64,000 nucleotides of DNA from Silanimonas sp. (GCF_027530345.1 NZ_JAPZQK010000008.1:186001-250000); one strand, 5' to 3'; shown: positions 18,779 to 27,828, counted from the stretch's first letter. The notes: a model not told the origin generated them from the sequence alone. Translations and numbers: made by a program.

Positions 18779-21063
18779 CCCCCAACACCACCGCCCGCTT
18801 CAAGCCGCTGCTGCGCTACGGGCTGTGGGGCGCCCTGTTCCTGCTGGCCCTTGGACTTGGCTTCGGCATCCCGGTGGCGATGGTGCTCGACCGTGAAGTC
18901 CGCGCCGAATTCGAGGCGCTGACGTGGCAGATCCCGACGCGCGTCTTCGCCCGCCCGCTGGCCCTCGTCGAAGGGGAGCCCATGAGCGTGGCGGCGCTGC
19001 AGCAGGAGCTGGAGGCGGCAGCCTTCAGTGAAGGCGATGGCCGGACGCCCGGCACCTTCAGCCGCGACGGCGGCGTGTTCCGCATCGCGACGCGGGGCTT
19101 CCGCGATGTCGACGGCGCGGTCGATCCGGCGCGCGCCGAGGTGCGCCTCGCCAACGGTCGCGTCGCCGGCCTGCGTCGCAACGACGGCGGCGGCCCCGGC
19201 TTCATGCTCGATCCGGCGCGCATCGCCACGCTGTACGGCGCCAAGCAGGAAGAACGCGAGCTGATCCGCCTCGACGACGCGCCGCCGCTGCTGGTGGCCG
19301 GCCTGCAGGCCGTCGAGGACCGCAACTTCAAGCACCACATCGGCATCGACCCGTGGGGCGTGCTCCGCGCGATGTTCGTCAACCTCAAGGAAGGCGAACT
19401 CGAGCAGGGCGGCAGCACGCTGACCCAGCAGCTGGTGCGCAGCCTGTTCCTGAGCAACGCCAAGACGGCGACGCGCAAGGCGAAGGAAGCAGCGTATGCG
19501 CTGATCATCGAGGCGCGCTTCGACAAGCGCCGCATCCTCGAGACCTACCTCAACCAGGTCTATCTGGGCCAGCAGGGCGGGCAGAGCATCCACGGCGTCG
19601 GTGCGGCCTCGCGCTTCTGGTTCGGCCGCGACGTGGCCGACCTCAAGGCCCATGAGATCGCGCTGCTGGTGGCGCTGGTGCAGGGGCCGTCACACCATGA
19701 CCCGCGCCGCCATCCGGAGCGCGCGAAGGCGCGTCGCGACCTCGTGCTCGGCGTCTTCCACGACACGGGCCTGCTCACCGAAGCCCAACGCGATGCCGCG
19801 CGGCGCCAGCCGTTGGGCGTGCTCGCGCGCCCCGGTCTCGCGCGCAACCGCTATCCCGGCTTCCTCGACCTCGTGCGCCGCCAGCTCGCGAGCGATTACG
19901 ACGCGGATGCGCTCACCGGCGCCGGGCTCACCGTGCACACCACCCTCGCGCCCTCGGCGCAGCGCGATGCGGAGGCCTCCGTCGCCCGTTCGCTGGGCGC
20001 TCTCGACAAGGCCGACCGCCCGGCGCTGCAGGCGGCGCTCGTGCTCACCGATGCGCAGACCGGCGACGTGCGCGCCATCGTCGGTGACCGCAACGCCAAC
20101 CAGCCGGCCTTCAACCGTGCGCTCGACGCGCGTCGTCCGGTCGGCTCGCTGCTGAAGCCCATGGTCTACCTGCTGGCCCTCGCCCAGCCGGGCCGCTGGT
20201 CGCTGGCCTCGCCGATCGACGATGGCCCGGTGTCGATGCGCCTGCCGAACGGTCAGGAGTGGGCGCCGAAGAATTCCGACGGTCGCAGCCACGGCGTGCT
20301 GCCGCTCGAAGACGCGCTGATCTACAGCTACAACCAAGCCACGGTGCGGCTGGGCATGGACGTCGGCCCGGAGCGGCTCGTCGCGCTGCTCAAGGCGCTC
20401 GCCGAGATCGATGCCGAGCCGAACCCCTCCCTGATCCTCGGCAGCGTTGATCTTTCGCCGTACGCGATGGCGCAGGCCTATCAGTTCCTTGCCTCCGGCG
20501 GTCGCATCCAGCCGCTGCGCGCGGTGCGCGGCGTGCTCTCGCCGGAAGGCGAACCGGTGGCCCGCTACGACGGCCGCAAGGACGAGGCGCAGGAGGGTGA
20601 TGCCGTCGCGGCGCGCCTCGTCACCCTCGTGCTGCAGGACGCCGCCCGGCGCGGCACGGCCCGCGCGCTGGCCGGTGGCGAAACGGCGGGCCTCGCCGCC
20701 GCCGGCAAGACCGGCACCAGCAACGACGGCCGCGATTCGTGGTTCGCGGGCTATACCGGCAGCCACCTCGCCGTGGTGTGGGTGGGCAACGACCGCAACG
20801 AGGCCACGGGCCTTTACGGTGCCACCGGTGCGATGCGCGTCTGGCAGGGCCTGTTCTCGACCCTGCCCAGCGCGCCGCTGCAGCCGGGCGAGCAGGGCAT
20901 CGAATGGGCTTACGTCGCGCAGGGGCAATTCGCCACGACGGAATCCGAATGCACCGGTGCCCGTCGCTATCCTTTTGTCGCAGGCTTCCTGCCTGCCGAG
21001 CACCTGAGCTGCGTCGAACGCGGCCTGCTCGATTTCTTCGGTTTTGGAGCGGACGGCGAGTGA
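18763..21063 (+). CDS. mrcB: Penicillin-binding protein 1B, bifunctional transglycosylase/transpeptidase
   Basis: 766 residues. One N-terminal membrane segment (about 19-41) is followed by a region with the UB2H-like fold of PBP1b (VFARPLALVEGEPMS). The GT51 transglycosylase carries its catalytic glutamate in EDRNFKHH near 184 and GGSTLTQQLVR further on. The penicillin-binding domain has SLLK near 461, SYN near 521 and KTGT near 649. The enzyme polymerises and cross-links peptidoglycan at the inner membrane. TTG 18763 is the first start codon after an in-frame stop at 18757; no later start keeps the membrane segment. The downstream gene starts 9 nt after the stop and encodes a lipoprotein that may activate this enzyme. 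Confidence 0.95.
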   Translation: MVSRPSPNTTARFKPLLRYGLWGALFLLALGLGFGIPVAMVLDREVRAEFEALTWQIPTRVFARPLALVEGEPMSVAALQQELEAAAFSEGDGRTPGTFSRDGGVFRIATRGFRDVDGAVDPARAEVRLANGRVAGLRRNDGGGPGFMLDPARIATLYGAKQEERELIRLDDAPPLLVAGLQAVEDRNFKHHIGIDPWGVLRAMFVNLKEGELEQGGSTLTQQLVRSLFLSNAKTATRKAKEAAYALIIEARFDKRRILETYLNQVYLGQQGGQSIHGVGAASRFWFGRDVADLKAHEIALLVALVQGPSHHDPRRHPERAKARRDLVLGVFHDTGLLTEAQRDAARRQPLGVLARPGLARNRYPGFLDLVRRQLASDYDADALTGAGLTVHTTLAPSAQRDAEASVARSLGALDKADRPALQAALVLTDAQTGDVRAIVGDRNANQPAFNRALDARRPVGSLLKPMVYLLALAQPGRWSLASPIDDGPVSMRLPNGQEWAPKNSDGRSHGVLPLEDALIYSYNQATVRLGMDVGPERLVALLKALAEIDAEPNPSLILGSVDLSPYAMAQAYQFLASGGRIQPLRAVRGVLSPEGEPVARYDGRKDEAQEGDAVAARLVTLVLQDAARRGTARALAGGETAGLAAAGKTGTSNDGRDSWFAGYTGSHLAVVWVGNDRNEATGLYGATGAMRVWQGLFSTLPSAPLQPGEQGIEWAYVAQGQFATTESECTGARRYPFVAGFLPAEHLSCVERGLLDFFGFGADGE

Positions 21064-21071
21064 AGGACAGG

Positions 21072-21608
21072 ATGAACCCGATGCATGCCGCGGCGCTTCG
21101 TGGCCTGGCGATCTTGGGCGGCGCGCTGCTGCTGGCCAGCTGCGCCACCCCGCCGCCGGCTCCCGTGGCGCCGGCTGGCCCGCCGCCGCTCACCGACGCG
21201 CAGATCGTCGAAGCCACGCAGGCCGCCGGGCGCGACGGCGTCGAACTGGTCGTCACGCCGCTGGTCGATCCGCACGTCGAGGACCTGCGCGAGCGCGCCG
21301 AAAAGGCGCAGGCCGCGAATCGCCCGCAGCGCGCCGATCGGGAGCTGCTGAAGGCGCTCGCCATCACGCCCGACGACCCCGATCTTCTGCAGTGGCGCGC
21401 CGAGCTCGCCGTGCTGCGAAAGGCCCGCGATGAAGCCGAGGCCCTCGCCAAGCAGAGCATCGCTTTGGGCCCGAAATCCGGCCCGCTGTGCCGCCGCAAC
21501 TGGACGCTGGTGAAGCTGCTGCGCGAATCGCGCGGCGAAGCCGAGAACGCCGCTTCCGCCGCGGCGATGCTCGAACGCTGCACCATCGCGCCGCCGGTGC
21601 GGATGTGA
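21072..21608 (+). CDS. TPR-type lipoprotein, candidate PBP1b activator (LpoP-like)
   Basis: 178 residues. Signal peptide with lipobox LLASC, followed by a Pro-rich linker (PPPAPVAPAGPPP), the standard build of an outer-membrane lipoprotein that must reach across the periplasm. The C-terminal 100 residues are helical with a TPR unit (ANRPQRADRELLKALAITPDDPDLLQWRAEL without gaps, about 79-109) and a second helical repeat; two Cys in the last 45 residues could form a disulfide. In other Gammaproteobacteria a TPR lipoprotein, LpoP, activates PBP1b and can be encoded beside it (from memory). Context plus architecture suggest the same role here; this is inference. ATG 21072 has AGGA just upstream; ATG 21081 is an alternative. 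Confidence 0.7.
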   Translation: MNPMHAAALRGLAILGGALLLASCATPPPAPVAPAGPPPLTDAQIVEATQAAGRDGVELVVTPLVDPHVEDLRERAEKAQAANRPQRADRELLKALAITPDDPDLLQWRAELAVLRKARDEAEALAKQSIALGPKSGPLCRRNWTLVKLLRESRGEAENAASAAAMLERCTIAPPVRM

Positions 21609-23680
21609 CGGCCGAGGCCGCCACCTCCGGCGGCCGCGGGGTGCTGCCGATGCTGACCGCCCGCGCGCTCGACGAGGGCGGCGCGCTCGCCAACGCGATT
21701 CCCGGTTACGCGCCGCGGCCGGCCCAGCAACGGCTCGGCGTCGCCATTGCCGAGACCATGGCCGAGCGCGGCGCACTGGTGGCCGAGGCCGGCACCGGCA
21801 CCGGCAAGACCTACGCCTACCTCGTGCCGGCCTTGCTCTCCGGCCAGCGCGTGATCGTCTCGACCGGCACCAAGGCGTTGCAGGACCAGCTCTACCACCG
21901 CGACCTGCCGAAAGTGCGCGAGGCGCTCGGCCTCGGCCTGCGCACCGCGCTGCTGAAGGGCCGCAGCAATTACCTGTGCCTGCAGCGCACCGAGCTCGCC
22001 AAGGGCGCGCCGGTGTTCAGCGGCCGCGAGCAGATCGCGCAGTTCGAACGCATCGTGCAGTGGAGCAAGCGCACGCGCCGAGGCGACCTCGCCGAGATCG
22101 AAGACCTGCCCGAGGATTCGCCGCTGCGCGGCCTCGTCACCTCCACGGTCGAGAACTGCCTCGGCAGTGAATGCCCGTTCTGGCAGGACTGCTTCGTGGT
22201 CAAGGCGCGCGCCGAGGCGCAGGCCGCCGACCTCGTCGTCATCAACCACCACCTGCTGTTGGCCGACCTCGCCATCAAGGAGGAGGGCTTCGGCGAGATC
22301 CTGCCGGGCGCTTCGGCCTTCGTGCTCGACGAAGCGCACCAGCTGCCCGACCTCGCCTCGCAGTTCTTCGGCGAATCGGTTTCGGCGCGCATGCTCATCG
22401 ACCTGACGCGCGATGCGATCGGCGCCTGCGGTAAGGTCGCGGGCAGCCTCGCGGCCGTGTCGCCCGCGGTGCGCGAGTTGGAGGCGGCGATCCGGCTGCT
22501 GCGCGCGCAGTGCGAAGGCCTGCCGCAGCGCGGCACGCTGGCCCTGCTGCTCGACCACCATGCCGATATGCCCGCTCTGGTGCGGACGCTCGACGCCGCG
22601 ATGGCCGGGCTGGCCGCCGCGGTCGCGCCGATGAAGGAGGCCGCGCCGGAATTCGCCGCCGTGCTGACGCGGCTGGAGCTGTTCCAGAAGCGGCTGCGCA
22701 CCTGGGCCGAGGGGGCGCCCGGCTTGCTCGAAATGGACGCTGGCGACGAAGCGTCGAACGAGCACGCCGCCCCGACTGATGGCGCGGAGGACGACGACCG
22801 CGCCGACACCGCCTCGCACGGCGAAGTGCGCTGGTTCGAACTCACGCAGCGCGGCTTCGCCTTCTCGATCACGCCGCTCGATGTCGCGGGTCCGCTGCGC
22901 CGCTACCGTGAGCAGAGCAAGGCCGCTTGGATCTTCACCTCCGCCACGTTGGCCGTCGGTGGCGACCTGAAGCACATTGCGTGGAAGCTCGGCCTGCACG
23001 AACCGCGCACCCTGCTCGAACAGAGCCCCTTCGACTGGAAGACTCAGTCGCTGGCCTATTTCCCGCCCGGCCTGCCCGAGCCTTCGTCGCGCGACTACAC
23101 CGAGCGCGTCGTTGCTGCGGTGCGGCCGGTGCTCGAAGCGTCGAAGGGTCGCGCCTTCTTGTTGTTCACCTCGCACCGCGCGCTCCGAGAGGCGGCCGCG
23201 CTGTTGGCCGGCGGGCCGTGGCCGCTGTTCGTGCAGGGCACGGCGCCGCGCCTGCAGCTGATCGAGCAGTTCCGCGCCAGCGGCAACGGCGTGCTGCTCG
23301 GTGCCGCGAGTTTCTGGGAGGGTGTGGATGTCGCCGGTGATGCCTTGAGCGTCGTCGTCATCGACAAGCTGCCCTTCGCCGCGCCGGACGATCCGGTCCT
23401 TGAGGCCCGGCTCGAGGCCGTGCGCCGCCGCGGTGGAAATCCCTTCCTCGCCGAGCAGGTGCCCACCGCCGCCATCGCGCTCAAGCAGGGCGTGGGACGA
23501 CTGATCCGCCGCCACGACGACCGCGGCGTGCTGGTGCTCTGCGACCCGCGCCTCGTCAGCAAGCCCTATGGCCGCGTGTTCATGGCCAGCCTGCCGCCGC
23601 TGACGCGCACCAAGGCCTTGGCCGACGTGCAGGCCTTCTTCGATCCCTCGTTTGCCCCGGAGCCTGCCGATGCCGGCTGA
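21605..23680 (+). CDS. yoaA: DinG/YoaA-family iron-sulfur ATP-dependent DNA helicase
   Basis: 691 residues from GTG 21605, whose GTGA overlaps the stop of the lipoprotein gene; an internal ATG near 21650 is an alternative. Walker A AEAGTGTGKT lies near residue 60 and the Walker B box VLDEAH near 242. Between them four cysteines (about 125, 185, 190, 196) form the 4Fe-4S pattern of the XPD/DinG group. Later motifs include SATLAVGG, a GAASFWEGVDV motif, and QGVGRLIRR near the end. YoaA-type enzymes unwind 5' to 3' and act in DNA damage tolerance, in E. coli together with the HolC clamp-loader subunit (established). It is part of an overlapping operon with mrcB upstream and VOC-tsaB downstream. 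Confidence 0.92.
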   Translation: MTAEAATSGGRGVLPMLTARALDEGGALANAIPGYAPRPAQQRLGVAIAETMAERGALVAEAGTGTGKTYAYLVPALLSGQRVIVSTGTKALQDQLYHRDLPKVREALGLGLRTALLKGRSNYLCLQRTELAKGAPVFSGREQIAQFERIVQWSKRTRRGDLAEIEDLPEDSPLRGLVTSTVENCLGSECPFWQDCFVVKARAEAQAADLVVINHHLLLADLAIKEEGFGEILPGASAFVLDEAHQLPDLASQFFGESVSARMLIDLTRDAIGACGKVAGSLAAVSPAVRELEAAIRLLRAQCEGLPQRGTLALLLDHHADMPALVRTLDAAMAGLAAAVAPMKEAAPEFAAVLTRLELFQKRLRTWAEGAPGLLEMDAGDEASNEHAAPTDGAEDDDRADTASHGEVRWFELTQRGFAFSITPLDVAGPLRRYREQSKAAWIFTSATLAVGGDLKHIAWKLGLHEPRTLLEQSPFDWKTQSLAYFPPGLPEPSSRDYTERVVAAVRPVLEASKGRAFLLFTSHRALREAAALLAGGPWPLFVQGTAPRLQLIEQFRASGNGVLLGAASFWEGVDVAGDALSVVVIDKLPFAAPDDPVLEARLEAVRRRGGNPFLAEQVPTAAIALKQGVGRLIRRHDDRGVLVLCDPRLVSKPYGRVFMASLPPLTRTKALADVQAFFDPSFAPEPADAG

Positions 23681-24068
23681 TGCCCCTGCGCGCCCCGGCC
23701 GCGTGACCGGCCTCGGTGGCGTGTTCTTCAAGGCCCGCGACCCGAAGGCCCTCGCCGCGTGGTACGCCGAGCACCTCGGTTTCCCCATCGAAGCCTGGGG
23801 CGGCGCGATCTTCCGCAACGCCGACGATCCGAACCCCGAGGCCTACACGAACTGGTCGCCGTTCGCTGCCGATACCGAGTACTTCGAGCCCTCGCCGCAC
23901 GCCTTCATGCTCAACCTGCGCGTCGACGACGTCGAAGCGCTGGTCGCGCGCCTGCGCGCTTCGGGCTGCCGCGTGCTCGACCGCGGCGAGGACGGCGAGT
24001 TCGGCCGCTTCCGCTACGTGCTCGACCCGGAAGACCACCTGCTCGAACTCTGGGAGCCGCCGGCGTGA
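23670..24068 (+). CDS. VOC-superfamily (glyoxalase/bleomycin-resistance-like) protein
   Basis: 132 residues, the usual size for a single VOC unit with two beta-alpha-beta-beta-beta modules. The first module starts at LGGVFFKARDPKALAAWYAEHLG and the second at FMLNLRVDDVEALVARLRASG. The end FRYVLDPEDHLLELWEP is the typical closing strand with a glutamate ligand. Hydrophobic FF replaces the usual first metal His, so it may bind ligand without metal or use other residues. Function is unknown. ATG 23670 has CGGAG upstream and overlaps the helicase stop by 11 nt; tsaB overlaps its own stop by 4 nt. Confidence 0.82.
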   Translation: MPADAPARPGRVTGLGGVFFKARDPKALAAWYAEHLGFPIEAWGGAIFRNADDPNPEAYTNWSPFAADTEYFEPSPHAFMLNLRVDDVEALVARLRASGCRVLDRGEDGEFGRFRYVLDPEDHLLELWEPPA

Positions 24069-24805
24069 GCACGCTGCTGGCTTTCGAACTCGCCACCGAA
24101 GCCTGTTCGGTCGCGCTGCTGCACGACGGCCGCCTGCTGGCGCGCCATGAGGTCGCGCCGCGCCGCCATGCCGAGCTGGCCTTGCCGTGGGCGGAGGCGC
24201 TGTTGGCCGAGGCGGGCGTCGCCAAGTCGCAACTGGATGCGCTGGCGGTCGGCGTCGGCCCCGGCGCCTTCACCGGCGTGCGTCTGGCCATCAGTCTCGT
24301 GCAGGGCATCGCGCTCGGGCTGGACCGGCCGGTCATGCCAGTGTCCACGCTGGCCGCGCTGGCCCAGCCGTTGCTCGCCGAGGGGCCGGTCCTGGCCGCC
24401 ATCGACGCGCGGATGGGGGAGCTCTACATCGGCGAGTTCGCCGCCGATGCCGACGGTTTGCCCAAGGCATTGGCGGAGGAAGCCCTCCTGCCGGTCGGTG
24501 TGGCCGCTGCGGCGCTTCTGGCCCGTTGGCCCGTGACCGATCTTGGGCGAGTCGGCGCCGGTACCGGCTTCGCCGCGGGTGGCGGTGCGTGGTGCGCCGA
24601 ACTCGCCGGTCGACTGAAGCGGGTCGAGGCCGAAGCCCTGCCCACGGCCGCGGCGGTGGCCCGGATCGCGGCAGCGGCGTTCGCGCGTGGGCATGCCGTG
24701 GCGCCGGAGCGCCTCGAACCCGCCTACCTCCGCGACAAGGTCGCCCTGACGTCGGCCGAGCAGGCCGCCGCGCGCGCGGCGAAGGCCGGCGCTGGCGAGG
24801 CCTAG
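24065..24805 (+). CDS. tsaB: tRNA N6-threonylcarbamoyladenosine (t6A) biosynthesis protein TsaB
   Basis: 246 residues starting at a GTG whose GTGA overlaps the VOC stop. ASKHA-fold features of TsaB are present: LLAFELATEACSVAL at the start (phosphate-1 loop), HAELALPWAEALL, the GVGPGAFTGVRLA signature near 60-73, GIALGL, and AAIDARMGELYIG near 115. TsaB forms the core of the TsaB-TsaD-TsaE complex that installs t6A37 on ANN-decoding tRNAs (established, essential). Its stop codon TAG lies within a CTAG palindrome shared with the stop of the convergent tonB-like gene. Confidence 0.95.
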   Translation: MSTLLAFELATEACSVALLHDGRLLARHEVAPRRHAELALPWAEALLAEAGVAKSQLDALAVGVGPGAFTGVRLAISLVQGIALGLDRPVMPVSTLAALAQPLLAEGPVLAAIDARMGELYIGEFAADADGLPKALAEEALLPVGVAAAALLARWPVTDLGRVGAGTGFAAGGGAWCAELAGRLKRVEAEALPTAAAVARIAAAAFARGHAVAPERLEPAYLRDKVALTSAEQAAARAAKAGAGEA

Positions 24806-25710
24806 TCCTCGCTGCTCACCGCGCCGTTGCGGAAGTGCCAGGTGCGGGTGATGTGCAACACATCGACGCGTTCCCCGGTCTGCGGCACCGGCGGGTAAGG
24901 ACCGGCCAGTTCGACGATGCGGCGGGCCGCCTGGTTCAGCACCTCGTAGCGGCTGGGCGTGTTCAACACCACCGATTCGACGCTGCCGTTGCGGCGCACG
25001 GCCACGGTTATCACCAGTCGGCCTTCGAGGCGCTCGGCGCGGGCGCGCTCCGGGTAGTTGGCGTTGCCGACCCGTTCGACCCTCTCCACCCAGGCCTTCA
25101 GGTACTGCGCGTAGGCGTACTCCTGCGTGCTCGCCGAGACGAACTTGCGCTTCGGTCGCCGCGCGTACTGCGCCTCGCGGCGCTCCACTTCGGCCGCCAG
25201 CCGGGCCATTTCCAGTTGCTGCTTGAGCAGCTGCTCGCCCAAGGGCAGGGGTGTCGGCGGGGTTTCCGGGGTCGGGCGTTCGCGCGGCGCGGGCTCGGCA
25301 CCCGTGGCTACGGTCGTCACCACGGGCATTGGCGTCGCGTCCTGCGGACGCGGCGACTGCGCGCGGATCGGGATCGGCGCGAGGCCCTCGTCGAGCTTGG
25401 GCACCGGTGCGCTCACCGTGTCGCGGGGGCGCTGGCTCTCTTCGCTGTCGCCGCCGCCCTGATGGCTGGCCTGGGCGAGGAAATCCGCCTTCTCGGGCGG
25501 AGTCCGGCTGGCGGTCTCGGTGAGGATCACGTCCAGCGTCGGGGTGATCGGGGCTGCGTCGTCGCGACCGAAGCTGATGCCGAGCACGACGATGCCGATC
25601 ACCACCGTCGCCAGCAGGGTGGTCGCGGTCAGGCGCTGGGCCGGGCCGACGCCGTCGGGCGGGGGCGCGGCGTCGCGCTCCGCGGCAGGCAGGGTGCTGC
25701 GGGCGCTCAC
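24802..25710 (-). CDS. TonB-type energy transducer
   Basis: 302 residues. One N-terminal membrane segment (about 27-47), a long Pro-rich periplasmic linker (about 110-170) and a C-terminal TonB domain (about 215-290: YPERARAERLEGRLVITVAV, then NGSVESVVLNTPSRYEVLNQAA). TonB proteins pass proton-motive-force energy to outer-membrane transporters, though some Lysobacterales paralogs act in other envelope processes. No ExbB/ExbD gene is adjacent. Its ATG overlaps the gshB stop by 4 nt, so it is translated with gshB. Confidence 0.88.
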   Translation of the reverse strand: MSARSTLPAAERDAAPPPDGVGPAQRLTATTLLATVVIGIVVLGISFGRDDAAPITPTLDVILTETASRTPPEKADFLAQASHQGGGDSEESQRPRDTVSAPVPKLDEGLAPIPIRAQSPRPQDATPMPVVTTVATGAEPAPRERPTPETPPTPLPLGEQLLKQQLEMARLAAEVERREAQYARRPKRKFVSASTQEYAYAQYLKAWVERVERVGNANYPERARAERLEGRLVITVAVRRNGSVESVVLNTPSRYEVLNQAARRIVELAGPYPPVPQTGERVDVLHITRTWHFRNGAVSSED

Positions 25711-26654
25711 GCCGGGCCGCGCTCCAGGGCGTCGAACAGGGTGCCTGCGATGTTCAGCCCGGCGCCGGCGTCAATCTCGCGGATGCAGGTCGGGCTGGTC
25801 ACGTTCACTTCCGTGAGGTGCCCGCCGATCACGTCGAGGCCGACGAAGCGCATGCCGCGACGCTTCATCTCCGGCCCGACGATGGCGGCGATCTCACGGT
25901 CGCGCTCGGTCAGCGGCCGCACTTCGCCACGCCCGCCGGCGGCGAGGTTGCCGCGGAACTCGGTGCCCTGCGGGATGCGCGCGAGGCAGTGCGAGACCGG
26001 TTCGCCATCCACCAGCAGCACCCGCTTGTCGCCGTTCGCGATCTCGGGAAGGAAACGCTGGGCCATGGCCAGGTGCTGGCCGTCGGCGGTCAGGGTTTCG
26101 AGGATGACGTTGAAATTGGGGTCGCCGTGGCGGCTGCGGAAGATCGAGCGCCCGCCCATGCCGTCCAGCGTCTTCAGCACGACCTCGCCGTGTTCTGCGG
26201 CGAACGCCTTGAATTCGGCGGCTTCGCGGCTCACCAGGGTGGGCGGGATGCAGGCGGGGAACATCAGGGCCGCCAGCTTCTCGTTGAGCTCCAGCAGGCC
26301 GGCCGGGTCGTTGGTGACGGCCGCGCCCTGCCGCTGGGCCGCCGACAGCACCTGGGTGTCGTGAAGGAAGTCGGCATCCACCGGCGGGTCCTTGCGCATC
26401 AGCACCTGGTCCATTTCGGCCAAGGGGCGCCAGGTGGCCTCGCCGAGCTGGAACCAGCCGGCCTTGTCGTCCTTCACCGACAGGGCGGCGAGCCGCCCTC
26501 CCGCCGCGCCACCTCGGAACCCGAGGCTGCCCGGAACGACGTAATGCAACGCCCACCCGCGACGCTGGGCCTCGAGCAACATCGCAAATGTGGAGTCCTT
26601 TACGATCTTGATGGACTCGATCGGGTCCATCACCACGGCCAGCCGACGCTGCAT
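25707..26654 (-). CDS. gshB: Glutathione synthetase
   Basis: 315 residues, as in E. coli GshB. N-terminal VVMDPIESIKIVKDSTFAML, the LMRKDPPVD segment, the ATP-grasp glycine-rich part VLKTLDGMGGRSIFR (about 158-172), and the metal/ATP-binding end FVGLDVIGGHLTEVNVTSPTC. It catalyses the second step of glutathione synthesis from gamma-glutamylcysteine and glycine. The gshB-tonB pair diverges from the pil-chp operon, an order I recall from other Lysobacterales. A -10-like TACCCT in the intergenic region may serve it. Confidence 0.97.
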   Translation of the reverse strand: MQRRLAVVMDPIESIKIVKDSTFAMLLEAQRRGWALHYVVPGSLGFRGGAAGGRLAALSVKDDKAGWFQLGEATWRPLAEMDQVLMRKDPPVDADFLHDTQVLSAAQRQGAAVTNDPAGLLELNEKLAALMFPACIPPTLVSREAAEFKAFAAEHGEVVLKTLDGMGGRSIFRSRHGDPNFNVILETLTADGQHLAMAQRFLPEIANGDKRVLLVDGEPVSHCLARIPQGTEFRGNLAAGGRGEVRPLTERDREIAAIVGPEMKRRGMRFVGLDVIGGHLTEVNVTSPTCIREIDAGAGLNIAGTLFDALERGPA

Positions 26655-26745
26655 CCGGAACCGCCCTTCGGTGCGAGAATGTGAAACAGGGTATCAGGGG
26701 GCCGCAGGCACCGCAGAGCGTGGAATCATGAAGCGGGGCGCGGGC

Positions 26746-26774
26746 TTGACACGTTTTGTTGACACTGGGATATA
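26746..26774 (+). promoter_or_regulatory. Sigma-70-type promoter of the pil-chp operon
   Basis: TTGACA (26746-26751), 17-nt spacer, GATATA (26769-26774). A second TTGACA lies at 26759-26764, 13 nt further on, too close to serve the same -10. A TATAGG overlaps at 26771-26776. Start site predicted near 26781, leaving about 57 nt of leader before pilG. Confidence 0.7.
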
Positions 26775-26837
26775 GGTTGCGTTGCGGCGCGCCATGGCCT
26801 GCCCGGGCCTCCGCCGACGGCACTTTTGGGGATAGCG

Positions 26838-27239
26838 ATGAGTGAAAGCAACGAGTCCGGCGCACTGGCGGGCCTTAGGGTCATGGTCATCGATGACTCG
26901 AAGACCATCCGTCGTACGGCGGAAACCCTGCTGAAGAAGGAAGGGTGCGAGGTCGTAACCGCGAACGACGGCTTCGAGGCGCTCGGCCGCATCGCCGAGG
27001 TGCAGCCGCAGGTGATCTTCGTGGACATCATGATGCCGCGCCTCGATGGCTATCAGACCTGCGCCCTCATCAAGTCCAACCAGCTCTTCAAGAACACGCC
27101 GGTGATCATGCTGTCGTCGAAGGACGGCCTGTTCGACAAGGCGCGCGGCCGCATCGTCGGTTCCGAGCAGTACCTCACCAAGCCCTTCACCCGCGACGAG
27201 TTGCTCGACGTCGTCCGCCGCTACGCGCCCGCCGCATGA
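26838..27239 (+). CDS. pilG: Twitching motility response regulator PilG
   Basis: 133 residues, a stand-alone receiver domain. Acidic pair in VMVIDDSKTIRRTAETLL, phosphoacceptor Asp in IFVDIMMPRLDGYQ (about residue 63), switch Ser in IMLSSKDG and Lys in YLTKPFTRDEL. In Pseudomonas and Xylella PilG accepts phosphate from the ChpA kinase and promotes pilus extension and cAMP signalling (established). First gene of the operon; GGGGATA precedes the ATG. It overlaps pilI by 4 nt. No separate pilH receiver gene follows, so the second receiver of the pathway is the one fused to ChpA. Confidence 0.92.
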   Translation: MSESNESGALAGLRVMVIDDSKTIRRTAETLLKKEGCEVVTANDGFEALGRIAEVQPQVIFVDIMMPRLDGYQTCALIKSNQLFKNTPVIMLSSKDGLFDKARGRIVGSEQYLTKPFTRDELLDVVRRYAPAA

Positions 27240-27763
27240 GCGCCTTCGACCTCCTGCTCGACTACGAGCGCCGCTCGCTGGCCCACCAGCCGGGTCGCCC
27301 CGAGTTGGTCGAAGCGCCGGGCCACTGGCGCGGCGTGGGCTTCCGCATCGGCAAGCACCGCCTCGTCGGCGCGTTCGGCGACGTGGTCGAAATCATCAGC
27401 CTGCCCGCGATCACCGCCGTGCCCGGCTCGCAGCCCTGGATGCTCGGCCTCGCCAACGTCCGCGGCAGCCTCTACGGCGTGGTCGACCTCAAGCAGTTCC
27501 TCGAAGGTGAGCGCAGCGCCGTCAACGAGGGGCAGCGCTGCCTGCTCGTCAGGCAGCCGGGCGGCAACGTCATCCTGCTCACCGACGAGCTCTACGGCCA
27601 GCGTTCGTTCAACGACTCCCACCTCATCGAGCGCCCGGAATCGCTGGAGGGCCGCTATGCCGCGGTCATCGCCCGCGCCTACCGCGTCGCCGACGTGACG
27701 TGGGGCGTCCTCGACATCCCGCTGCTGTCCCGCACCCCCGAGTTCCGCCAGGCCGCCGCCTGA
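27236..27763 (+). CDS. pilI: CheW-like coupling protein PilI
   Basis: 175 residues with one CheW domain: GFRIGKHRLVGAFGDVVEIISLP, then MLGLANVRGSLYGVVDLKQFL in the centre and ITLLTDELYGQRSF-like strands after it. PilI links the chemoreceptor PilJ to the kinase ChpA in the inner-membrane array near the pilus poles (established for relatives). ATGA overlap with pilG. Confidence 0.92.
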   Translation: MSAFDLLLDYERRSLAHQPGRPELVEAPGHWRGVGFRIGKHRLVGAFGDVVEIISLPAITAVPGSQPWMLGLANVRGSLYGVVDLKQFLEGERSAVNEGQRCLLVRQPGGNVILLTDELYGQRSFNDSHLIERPESLEGRYAAVIARAYRVADVTWGVLDIPLLSRTPEFRQAAA

Positions 27764-27828
27764 CCGCCGCACCCGCTTGAGCCGCGCCCCAGCTTGAGTC
27801 AACCCGTTCCAATCCGAGGTCCGATGTA

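Noticed and set aside
20621-23818. A 1065-codon minus-strand frame opposite mrcB and the helicase
   Set aside because: Shadow of conserved plus-strand genes; low-complexity translation.
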